Shown: piece by piece, positions 1 through 7,542 of the stretch
How the letters are laid out: every line of letters starts with the position of its first letter
Numbering within the stretch: the stretch's first letter is position 1
Source: an uncultured Schaedlerella sp.
Lineage (GTDB): Bacteria > Bacillota > Clostridia > Lachnospirales > Lachnospiraceae
Assembly: GCA_934435195.1 (NCBI GenBank)
Contig: CAKSAJ010000003.1
Span: 132,025-196,024, forward strand
Direction of reading: 5' to 3'
DNA: 64,000 nt
Program-made: the position numbers and the translations under genes
Notes under the pieces: generated by a model
Database searches by the model: none
What the model was told of the DNA's origin: nothing
Seen by the model: only the letters and a program-made list of their open reading frames with translations

Positions 1-891
1 TTACTGGGTAAAAAACAGGATATACTTACCGATTCTGTTTGTTTCAGTCAAAACGAAAATATGACCATCCGTAAACATCCACGCTATCTTCCTGAATTAA
101 TACACAGCACTGATTTTGTTGAGATTATCTATGTCTTTAAAGGCAGTTGTATCCAACATTTCTATTATAAAGATCAAGTAGAATCCGTTACATTACGTCA
201 AGGTGATATCTGCGTCATTCAACCCTACTTTCAAAATACAAAGGCTGTATATGACGACAGTATTATCATCAATATTATGGTTCGCAAGAAAGCATTTCAG
301 AACTCTATTTCGAATTTAGTCACAGATAAACTGTTATTAGGATGCTTCTATTACCTTTTGTATCAAACAGACATTAAAAACTATTTGGTTTTCAGCTCTG
401 GTAACGATCTTTACATTCAAAGTTCTATTCTAGACATGATGGTAGAATCCTGCGAAAGTAGATCCTATAACCAAAAGGTGCTTTTTCTCATTCTCGGTTT
501 AATCTTCGCTCATTTACAGAGAGATTATATGGACACACTGAATTTTTCCACGCATTATACATCTCGCTACAACTATATTCCACGCTTTATGATGTATATT
601 AGAGAGAATCATGCTACTTTTAAATTAAAAGACATGGCTGAACACTTTCATCTAAACGCATCGTATATCAGCCGTATTTTTAAAGAAACAACCCATGCCA
701 CGATTACTGAAACACTAATGCAGATTCGTCTTGAAAAAGCCCAAATGCTCTTAGAAACAACAAACTTGTCTGTATCTGATATCTGTATATCTATCGGTTA
801 CAGTGATGTCACTCACTTTATTCGTGTTTTCAAGCGCACTACTGGGCTTACACCATTACAATACCGTAAAACTCATTCCATTATAAACTAA
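1..891 (+). CDS. AraC-family transcriptional regulator (5' end outside window)
   Basis: Two-domain AraC/XylS regulator: an N-terminal cupin-like sensing domain (HSTDFVEIIYVFKGS) and a C-terminal double helix-turn-helix over roughly the last 100 residues, ending in the family signature around IGYSDVTHFIRVFKRTTG. An ATG lies at position 61, but the frame stays open to base 1 and the upstream codons (ending FSQNEN) read like the usual run-in to the cupin strand, so the gene probably begins outside the window. It converges on the GPH transporter gene with an 8-bp gap. Its sensed ligand is unknown; control of a sugar gene is only a guess from the neighbour. Confidence 0.88.
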   Translation, partial: LLGKKQDILTDSVCFSQNENMTIRKHPRYLPELIHSTDFVEIIYVFKGSCIQHFYYKDQVESVTLRQGDICVIQPYFQNTKAVYDDSIIINIMVRKKAFQNSISNLVTDKLLLGCFYYLLYQTDIKNYLVFSSGNDLYIQSSILDMMVESCESRSYNQKVLFLILGLIFAHLQRDYMDTLNFSTHYTSRYNYIPRFMMYIRENHATFKLKDMAEHFHLNASYISRIFKETTHATITETLMQIRLEKAQMLLETTNLSVSDICISIGYSDVTHFIRVFKRTTGLTPLQYRKTHSIIN

Positions 892-899
892 ATGTTATT

Positions 900-2255
900 T
901 TATTGTTTTTTCTGCTCAAGTTCTTCACGAATCTTTGGTAATTTTCCGTCAAGATCATAGAAGAACAACAGCAGAATCTGAATTAATGTTGCAATCACAG
1001 TAATTCCTATATATAAGAAAATAATTCCGCTTTCAACACGACTTGCCTGCAATGTTGCCGATGCTGAAAAACCTGTAAACGCAAGTACATATCCAATTAT
1101 ACTTCCTGATAAACCCTGTCCTATTTTCTGAGCAAAACTAGTTGCGCTGAAAGCCATAGCTTCTACATTTACCTTATCTTTCCACATTCCATAAACGGCT
1201 GTATCTGCAATAAATGCATTTGTAGTGCACTGATACGGAGCATAAAATACACCTCTAATTATCATGCCTGCAATAAATATTGGCAGATTATGAGTATTCA
1301 ACATCATCATTACAAGTCCCACCATAGAAAGAATAGAGCCTATTAAAGTACAATTTCTTTTTCCGTATTTATTACAGAGTTTTGCTGCAATCGGCATTAC
1401 AAGTAACCCTGGCAATTGATCTGCGAGCACAAGAATTGGTGTCAGTGCAAGATTTTTTTGAATATACTGAACAAAGTAAATCATTGTTGTCAGTCGGCTG
1501 TATAATGCAATAAAATGTGCAAATTCAACACTAGTCTGCATAAACCAATATTTATTGTGGAGCAAAGCCTTTAAAGGTTTTATCCAATATCCTTTTTCAC
1601 GTCTGATTGTATCATCTCCATTACATTCTTTCGTAAAAAGAAATGTCATCAAACCACCAATCGCAGACACAATTCCAAGAATTGCCACCAATTTCAAGAA
1701 TCCACCCTGTGTAAAAGAACCATTTGTTGTTTTACTTAACTTTGTCAGTGCACCTACTGCAATAGCATTAATTACAATATTTCCTAAAATAGCTGAAAAC
1801 ATCATAACAGAAGTTAATGTCACCTGATTCTCGCTGTTCTTTGTCAATAATACCGTCAATGTATTTGATGCAATTGCAAGTGCTGTATAAGCCAACGCAT
1901 ACAGATTATATGCAACAAATAAACCAATAATTTTCGCCGTATTATTCCATTCTACTGGAATTGCAAAAATCAAAATGCTAAATACTGCAAAAGGTACACA
2001 GGTCCACAAAATCCATGGACGGGCTTTTCCATGTTTTGTATTTGTCCTATCCAAAATGACCCCCATTGCCAAATCACTGACTCCATCAAGTATTCTACTT
2101 ACAAGTAAAATATTCCCGATGACTAATGCTGGAAGAGCAAGAATATTAGTTCCAAAATAAACAATATAGCTCGTTACAATTCCTGTAAGTAAGGCCTCTC
2201 CCATAATGCCCCATCCGATAGACAGTTTCGTAGACATCTTTAGTTTTTCTTTCAT
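900..2255 (-). CDS. GPH-family MFS sugar:cation symporter
   Basis: Membrane transporter of 451 residues with about 12 hydrophobic segments. The N-terminal part (GWGIMGEALLTGIVTSYIVYF, then LLVSRILDGVSDLAMGVILDR) carries the GPH-family arrangement with the acidic loop DGVSD and the motif DRTNTKHGKARPWI. These families move glycosides, pentosides or hexuronides with a cation; the substrate cannot be told from sequence. The start has an AGGAGG-like site just upstream (TTTTTACTTCCTCCC on the plus strand). It is transcribed alone and convergently with the AraC gene at the left edge. Confidence 0.9.
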   Translation of the reverse strand: MKEKLKMSTKLSIGWGIMGEALLTGIVTSYIVYFGTNILALPALVIGNILLVSRILDGVSDLAMGVILDRTNTKHGKARPWILWTCVPFAVFSILIFAIPVEWNNTAKIIGLFVAYNLYALAYTALAIASNTLTVLLTKNSENQVTLTSVMMFSAILGNIVINAIAVGALTKLSKTTNGSFTQGGFLKLVAILGIVSAIGGLMTFLFTKECNGDDTIRREKGYWIKPLKALLHNKYWFMQTSVEFAHFIALYSRLTTMIYFVQYIQKNLALTPILVLADQLPGLLVMPIAAKLCNKYGKRNCTLIGSILSMVGLVMMMLNTHNLPIFIAGMIIRGVFYAPYQCTTNAFIADTAVYGMWKDKVNVEAMAFSATSFAQKIGQGLSGSIIGYVLAFTGFSASATLQASRVESGIIFLYIGITVIATLIQILLLFFYDLDGKLPKIREELEQKKQ

Positions 2256-2526
2256 TTTTTACTTCCTCCCTATTTATTTTACATCAGTATAACGTATCTG
2301 ATTTTCTTCTCATAGAGATTGTGTTTTAGTAAAAATCGGCTTTTATTTACCATGAAAAATTCAGCTTGTATCTTTTATGTATTTCCTATTACAACTAACC
2401 TGTGCGTATCTGCATCTCTCCCCTTGCTTTCGTTCCAATTCCTATATAGACTGAATCCGAAAAATGCAGTAAAATCAGTAATAGATCGACAATATCGAAA
2501 GCGAATATAGATTGTTGGAGGAAATT

Positions 2527-3135
2527 ATGATTCAAGAAATTGAGAACAGAAGAAGTATAAGAAAATATAAAAAAGATAAGATTAGTAAAAAATTAATCGA
2601 AGAAATAATATATAGTGCTACCCTTGCACCATCTGCCAAAAACAGACAGCCTTGGAAATTTATTGTATATCAAGGCAAAGAAAAAGATAAGTTGGTTGAT
2701 ATTATGCGTCAGGGTATAAATTCAGAAAAAATCAATCATACACTTATGCCTGAATGGGCATTTGCCATACCTGATGCTGAAAATACAGTAAGGATCATGC
2801 AAGAAGCTCCTTGCCTTATAGCAGTGTTAAATACAAATCAACATACACCTTTTACACGTATTGAAAACGAAAATAGAATCGTAGAAATTTGTGATTCTCT
2901 ATCAATAGGTGCGGCTATTGAAAATATGATATTAACAGCAACAAGCTATGGATTAGGCACATTATGGATTGCGAATACTTGTTTTGCGTATAATAAACTG
3001 GTAGATTTTATCGGGACAGATTGTCAGCTGACAGGAATTGTTACTGTTGGAGTTTCAAATGAAGCACCAGCCAAGAGGCCTCGGAAACCATTCGCAGATA
3101 TTGTTGAATTTAGAGATGTATCAGAGTGCGAATGA
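2527..3135 (+). CDS. Nitroreductase-family flavoprotein
   Basis: FMN-dependent NAD(P)H oxidoreductase of about 202 residues. The N-terminus has the family hallmark ENRRSIRKY and, about 30 residues on, APSAKNRQPWKF, which forms the flavin site. The C-terminal half (GAAIENMILTATSYGLGTLW) is the usual helical core with the G-x-G-T-x-W motif. A TTG at 2512 keeps the frame open, but GGAGG at 2517-2521 sits 5 bases before the ATG at 2527, so that ATG is chosen. Substrate unknown; family members reduce nitroaromatics, quinones or dehalogenate. Single gene between a 250-bp upstream spacer and the convergent alarmone synthetase. Confidence 0.9.
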   Translation: MIQEIENRRSIRKYKKDKISKKLIEEIIYSATLAPSAKNRQPWKFIVYQGKEKDKLVDIMRQGINSEKINHTLMPEWAFAIPDAENTVRIMQEAPCLIAVLNTNQHTPFTRIENENRIVEICDSLSIGAAIENMILTATSYGLGTLWIANTCFAYNKLVDFIGTDCQLTGIVTVGVSNEAPAKRPRKPFADIVEFRDVSECE

Positions 3136-3171
3136 TAGTCCGCTTAAAAGGAGCACGAATAAAATCAATGA

Positions 3172-3813
3172 CTACATTTTATCAATTTTTTTACGCACCT
3201 TCAGCATTTTCTGGTCCAATTGTGTAATAACAGCTGCGCACTGTTGTAGTTCTTCATCAATCATATCCGTTTCTTTCTCGCCTCTTTTATATCTGAGCTG
3301 ATGATCCAGATTAGCCCAATAATCCATAGCAGCTGTACGGAGCTGTAATTCCACACGAATCCACTGCATTTCTTTCTGAAATGCAATCGCTACATCTAAA
3401 ATCATATGAAGACTCTGATAACCTGATTTCTTCGGATGCTTGATATAATCTTTCACTTTGACTATTCGTAAATCCTTCTGCTCCTCAAGTAAATCTGTAA
3501 CCCGATAAATATCATCCACATAAGAACAGATTGCCCTTACACCAATGAGATCATTTATTTTCTCTAATGCAACATCGCAATCCATTTCCAGTCCTTTTTT
3601 TTGCAGTTTCTTGCAAACACTGTCATATTCTTTCAATCGTCCTGTTTTCATCTGTATAATATTTCTATTGTATTTCATCAACAAAAATGTGTTAATAATA
3701 TCCAATTTGGTCATCATAAGACTAATTGCACATTTTCCTTTCACAGTGAACTCGCTGTCTGTGAGCATACGCTGTAGATTTTCTTTTCTTTTCATCTTAT
3801 CTTTCTTTTTCAA
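3172..3813 (-). CDS. relQ: Small alarmone synthetase, RelA/SpoT synthetase domain only
   Basis: Makes (p)ppGpp from ATP and GTP/GDP in the cytoplasm. The 213 residues contain only the synthetase domain, matching the length of RelQ/YjbM proteins and lacking the HD hydrolase and ACT/TGS regions of long RSH enzymes. Visible signatures are NDLIGVRAICSY, the G-loop KHPKKSGYQSLHM and VELQLRTAAMDYWANLDHQLRYK shortened here to its core ELQLRT. The start appears to be TTG (AGAGG 9 bases upstream); an ATG six codons in is possible. Assignment as RelQ rather than RelP rests on length and overall look. Confidence 0.87.
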   Translation of the reverse strand: MKKKDKMKRKENLQRMLTDSEFTVKGKCAISLMMTKLDIINTFLLMKYNRNIIQMKTGRLKEYDSVCKKLQKKGLEMDCDVALEKINDLIGVRAICSYVDDIYRVTDLLEEQKDLRIVKVKDYIKHPKKSGYQSLHMILDVAIAFQKEMQWIRVELQLRTAAMDYWANLDHQLRYKRGEKETDMIDEELQQCAAVITQLDQKMLKVRKKIDKM

Positions 3814-3924
3814 TTTCTTTTACCTCTTCATCAGCATACACAATCTACAGTATTTTATAATATTTCTTTATTAACAAATTCGGGTTGCTTATACATTAAA
3901 CTTGTGTTAAATTTTTCAATCAGA

Positions 3925-4077
3925 CTACTTTTTATTCTTTGGCTTTATTCCCCAGAATACAACATTCATGATAACCACGATCAACAGCACAACCGCCATA
4001 GATACCCAGAATCCCATATTAAGCCCTAGCAATTCACTTGTTCCAAAAATTGTCATCCAAATTTCTTTCCAATTCAT
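3925..4077 (-). CDS. 50-residue single-pass membrane peptide behind mgtA
   Basis: Short gene missed by length cut-offs. It encodes MNWKEIWMTIFGTSELLGLN, then a hydrophobic segment (about residues 23-43, rich in V, L, I, M and W) and a basic tail ending KPKNKK, so one membrane span with the tail probably inside. GGAGG (4086-4090) overlaps the stop codon of mgtA and lies 8 bases before this ATG, so translation is very likely coupled. An ATG two codons upstream is too close to the site. Position suggests a small partner or regulator of the ATPase, as MgtR and MgtS are in enterobacteria, but there is no similarity to those that I can see. Confidence 0.72.
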   Translation of the reverse strand: MNWKEIWMTIFGTSELLGLNMGFWVSMAVVLLIVVIMNVVFWGIKPKNKK

Positions 4078-4089
4078 CCTCATTACCTC

Positions 4090-6855
4090 CTAGAGCAGTT
4101 CACCATAATGACGAACATATGCTTTTTTCAAGCTGGTTGCCAGTATCATGTACAACAAAATGCATGGTATTAAATATGCAAAATAAGATATCGGTAACGC
4201 CACAAGACCAAGGGCTGTTCCGAGTGGTGTAAATGGAATCACGGTTAAAACTGCAATACCTGTCATAGTAAGTAATGTTACCGGAGCAGAGGCACGGCTC
4301 TGGATAAATGGAAGCTTCGGTGTACGAATCATATGGATTACTAATGTCTGACTCCACATAGATTCCACGAACCATCCTGCCTGGAACATACCGATATATT
4401 TTGCCTGCATAGCCAGAAGCTGTGCCCCGCTATAATGAGCAGCCAGATCATTAAATAGAACACCTTTCGATACAAAGAGTGGGCAAAATACAAAGTACAT
4501 GAAAATATACGTTGTAAAATCAAAAATTGAGCTTGTAGGTCCGATCCAGAGCATGAAATTTCCCACACTGGAAGCATCCCATTTACGTGGTTTTGCAATA
4601 AATTCTTCGTCTACATTATCCCATGGAATTGCCGTACAGGATAAATCATAGATCAGATTCAGGAAAATCAGATGTACACTCATCATTGGAAGGAACGGCA
4701 AAAGTGCCGAAGCCGCCAGTACTGAGAACATATTTCCAAAATTAGAGGACGCTGTCATCTTGATGTATTTAATCATATTGGCATAGGTTTTACGTCCTTC
4801 TATGATTCCCTCTTCCAGAACCATCAAATCTTTTTCAAGCAAAATGATATCGGCAGATTCTTTCGCAACATCTACTGCAGTATCTACAGATATCCCGATA
4901 TCAGCATCTTTCATAGCTGCGGCATCATTGATCCCGTCACCCATGAATCCTACGGTATGACCGTTTTCTCTGAGAACTGAAACCACACGTGACTTCTGAT
5001 CTGGGGTCAACTTAGCAAATACCTCTGTTGTCTCTGCTGCTTTTGCAAGCTGTGCGTCAGTCATATGAGTCAGGTCAGAACCTAGAAGCATGTTGCGGAC
5101 CTCAAGGCCTACCTGCTTACAAATGGTACGTGTTACCTTATCATTATCACCTGTCAGAATCTTTGTTGTCACACCATGCTCTTTCAATGCACGTATCGCA
5201 TCTGCTGTAGATTTCTTCGGTGGATCAAGGAATGCAAGATATCCGATCAATACCATATCTCGCTCATCTTTCACACCAAATGCACCAACCGGAGAAGGAT
5301 TGCTCTTTTGTGCAATCGCAAGCACGCGGAATCCTTTGTCATTCAGTTCGTCTACTGTCTTCAGAATACGCTTGCGGACTTCCTCGGTAAGTGACTGCAC
5401 AGTACCATCACACTCTGCAAAAGAACAGATGGAAAGCATTTCTTCTACAGCACCTTTTGTTACCATCTGCGTCTTTCCTTTTTTATCCTGCACTACCGTA
5501 GTCAGGCGACGACGCGTAAAATCAAATGGAATTTCATCTACCTTTACATAGTTTTCAGACAAATCAAGAAGTTTTGGATCTGCCGCCTCTTCTTCCTCTG
5601 TTCTGTGAATGATCGCCAGGTCCATCAGGTTCTTATAACCGGTCTGGAAGTAGCTGTTTAAATATGCGTGGCGCAGTACTCTTGTATCATCTTCTCCATT
5701 CACATTCAGGTGATATTCCAGCACAACCTTATCCTGTGTCAGAGTTCCTGTTTTATCTGTACAAAGAATATCAATTGCTCCAAAATTCTGGATAGAATTC
5801 AGGTTTTTAACGATGGTTTTCTTTTTACTCATAGAAACAGCACCTTTTGCAAGGCAGGTTGTTACGATCATCGGAAGCATTTCCGGGGTCAGACCGACAG
5901 CAATGGAAATTCCAAACAGGAAGGCATCCAGCCATTCCCTTTTTGTGATACCATTAATAAAGAATACTAGTGGAACCATGACCAGCATAAACCGAATCAG
6001 AACCCAGGAAACTGCATTTACCCCTTTGGTAAAGCTGGTTTCTACCGCTTCACCTGCAATCGCAGATGCCATGGATCCAAATAAAGTGCGGTCTCCTGTG
6101 CATACAACCACTGCCGTTGCACTTCCGGAAATAACATTACTTCCCATAAAAGCAATATTGCTATAATCGGTGATACTTTCTTTCTGTGCACATGCCTTCG
6201 GTGTCTTTTCCACCGGTTCACTTTCACCTGTCAGACTTGCCTGACTGATAAATAAGTCTTTTGCATCCAGAATACGGACATCTGCCGGAATCATGTCTCC
6301 TGCTGAAAGATGTACAATATCCCCTACAACCAGATCGTCCATAGGAATCTCAATTTTTTCTTGTTCCCTTCTTGTAACGGTACAAGTAGTTGTGATCATG
6401 GATAACAGTTTTTCTGCTGCATTTCCACTTCTGGATTCCTGCACAAAACGAAGCGTCCCGGAAATCATAACCATAGTCAGAATAATCACCACTGTTAATG
6501 AATCAAAATCTTCCGGTGAACTTCCTAACAGAGAAAAATATGGAAACACCATATCTGTCATCGTAGAAACAACTGCCAGACAGAAAAGGATCGCTGTAAA
6601 TGGATTGATAAATGCTCCTGCCAGACGTTTCGCAAGGGATTGTTTCTTCTCATGGGTTACTTTATTTGTTCCATATTTTGTACGGCTCACTGATACATTT
6701 TCAGCATCCAGACCGCGAAGCGTTGTATGAAGACTCTTTAAAACCTCCTTGATTGGATTGGTAGCCGCATATTGGATGCGGTTGTTCTGCTCGTCACGGA
6801 TTACCGCCTGCTGTACTGCCTGACGAACAGCTACGCGATTTTCTTTCTTATTCAT
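4090..6855 (-). CDS. mgtA: Magnesium-translocating P-type ATPase (P3B), copy 1
   Basis: ATP-driven Mg2+ uptake pump of the inner membrane, 921 residues against about 900 for MgtA. It shows the actuator motif LTGESEPVEK, the phosphorylation motif DKTGTLT with Asp367, and the hinge GFMGDGINDAAAMKDADIGI near residue 640, followed by the C-terminal membrane helices typical of P3B pumps (SNFGNMFSVLAASALLPFLP). A good AAGGAGG precedes the ATG. It is followed at once by a 50-residue membrane peptide. The upstream region holds an inverted and two tandem CTTGCGATTT boxes that are shared in type with copy 2. Mg2+ as substrate is by family resemblance. Confidence 0.93.
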   Translation of the reverse strand: MNKKENRVAVRQAVQQAVIRDEQNNRIQYAATNPIKEVLKSLHTTLRGLDAENVSVSRTKYGTNKVTHEKKQSLAKRLAGAFINPFTAILFCLAVVSTMTDMVFPYFSLLGSSPEDFDSLTVVIILTMVMISGTLRFVQESRSGNAAEKLLSMITTTCTVTRREQEKIEIPMDDLVVGDIVHLSAGDMIPADVRILDAKDLFISQASLTGESEPVEKTPKACAQKESITDYSNIAFMGSNVISGSATAVVVCTGDRTLFGSMASAIAGEAVETSFTKGVNAVSWVLIRFMLVMVPLVFFINGITKREWLDAFLFGISIAVGLTPEMLPMIVTTCLAKGAVSMSKKKTIVKNLNSIQNFGAIDILCTDKTGTLTQDKVVLEYHLNVNGEDDTRVLRHAYLNSYFQTGYKNLMDLAIIHRTEEEEAADPKLLDLSENYVKVDEIPFDFTRRRLTTVVQDKKGKTQMVTKGAVEEMLSICSFAECDGTVQSLTEEVRKRILKTVDELNDKGFRVLAIAQKSNPSPVGAFGVKDERDMVLIGYLAFLDPPKKSTADAIRALKEHGVTTKILTGDNDKVTRTICKQVGLEVRNMLLGSDLTHMTDAQLAKAAETTEVFAKLTPDQKSRVVSVLRENGHTVGFMGDGINDAAAMKDADIGISVDTAVDVAKESADIILLEKDLMVLEEGIIEGRKTYANMIKYIKMTASSNFGNMFSVLAASALLPFLPMMSVHLIFLNLIYDLSCTAIPWDNVDEEFIAKPRKWDASSVGNFMLWIGPTSSIFDFTTYIFMYFVFCPLFVSKGVLFNDLAAHYSGAQLLAMQAKYIGMFQAGWFVESMWSQTLVIHMIRTPKLPFIQSRASAPVTLLTMTGIAVLTVIPFTPLGTALGLVALPISYFAYLIPCILLYMILATSLKKAYVRHYGELL

Positions 6856-6926
6856 TGGTCTTTACCTCCTTATTTCGTAATTATTTTTTATATTAATTTC
6901 TCCCTTCGACCTCCTACAGAATACAA

Positions 6927-6978
6927 AAATCGCAAGGAGAATCACATGACCAAAGTCTTGCGATTTCCTTGCGATTTA
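6927..6978. promoter_or_regulatory. Putative operator: tandem 11-bp CTTGCGATTT boxes upstream of mgtA copy 1
   Basis: CTTGCGATTTC (6957-6967) is followed directly by CTTGCGATTTA (6968-6978); the inverted copy AAATCGCAAG lies at 6927-6936. An 11-bp head-to-tail spacing is typical of OmpR/PhoB-type winged-helix proteins that bind as tandem dimers. The receiverless winged-helix gene at 7024-7527 is next door, and copy 2 of the ATPase has the same boxes. The binding partner is inferred. Confidence 0.6.
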
Positions 6979-6988
6979 GCAAGAATTG

Positions 6989-7028
6989 TTTAAAACAGAC
7001 GGACTGCTTTCAGTCCGCCTGTTTTAAA
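6989..7028 (-). terminator. Hairpin terminator behind the winged-helix gene
   Basis: Inverted repeat with arms TTTAAAACAG and CTGTTTTAAA plus the inner pair CGGACTG/CAGTCCG around a CTTT loop. It begins inside the last codons of the winged-helix gene and separates the copy-2 ATPase operon from mgtA copy 1; its A/T-rich flanks could end transcription in either direction. Confidence 0.75.
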
Positions 7029-7527
7029 CCTTATCATTAAATTTATATCCGATTCCCCAAATCGTTATAATATATTTTGGTTCGTCTGGATTCGGTTCTA
7101 TCTTTTTACGCAATTTCCGAATAAATGCCATGATATTGCTGTCGTCCAAAAGATAATTCTCAGACCATACTGCCTTATAGATCTGCTCTTTTGTAAATAC
7201 TTCTCCTCTGTTTTCCGCCAGAAAATACAGGATATCAAACTCCTTAGGAGTCAGGGAAACCGCTTGCCCCATCCTGGTAACGCTCCTGCTTTTCGAATTG
7301 ATCACTAATTCACCAAGTTTCATTTCGTCAGAAGGATGGATAGATGGAATTTCTGAATCCTTCGCTGTACTAAGTAACAATGAGTTCACATCTCCACTGA
7401 TCATATCATAGATGCCAGAAAGCAATTCCTTGGCACTGTCCCCTTCCGGTGGTTCTTTGATCAGCTTTTGAAGAAGCCATTCCTGAAGGGTGGAATCCAT
7501 AGAAATAACACTGATATTCTTTTTCAC
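7024..7527 (-). CDS. OmpR-type winged-helix DNA-binding protein without receiver domain
   Basis: 167 residues. The C-terminal ~100 (GELVINSKSRSVTRMGQAV, then LTPKEFDILYFLAENRGEVFT and a final IWGIGYKF) are a standard OmpR/PhoB winged helix. The first ~65 residues are too short for a receiver and lack the acidic pocket, phosphorylatable Asp and conserved Lys, so the protein is probably not driven by a kinase; the N-terminus might bind a ligand or metal. It lies 15 bp after the copy-2 ATPase and is surely cotranscribed. CTTGC boxes 11 bp apart before both ATPase genes are its likely sites, which would make it a Mg2+-linked or autoregulated controller. It could also be a degenerate response regulator. 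Confidence 0.85.
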   Translation of the reverse strand: MKKNISVISMDSTLQEWLLQKLIKEPPEGDSAKELLSGIYDMISGDVNSLLLSTAKDSEIPSIHPSDEMKLGELVINSKSRSVTRMGQAVSLTPKEFDILYFLAENRGEVFTKEQIYKAVWSENYLLDDSNIMAFIRKLRKKIEPNPDEPKYIITIWGIGYKFNDKV

Positions 7528-7542
7528 AATGGTTTCCTCCTT

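Noticed and set aside
6856..6990. M-box magnesium riboswitch before mgtA copy 1
   Set aside because: The gap is only about 135 bp and contains none of the M-box arrangement I know; the CTTGCGATTT boxes account for the visible structure.
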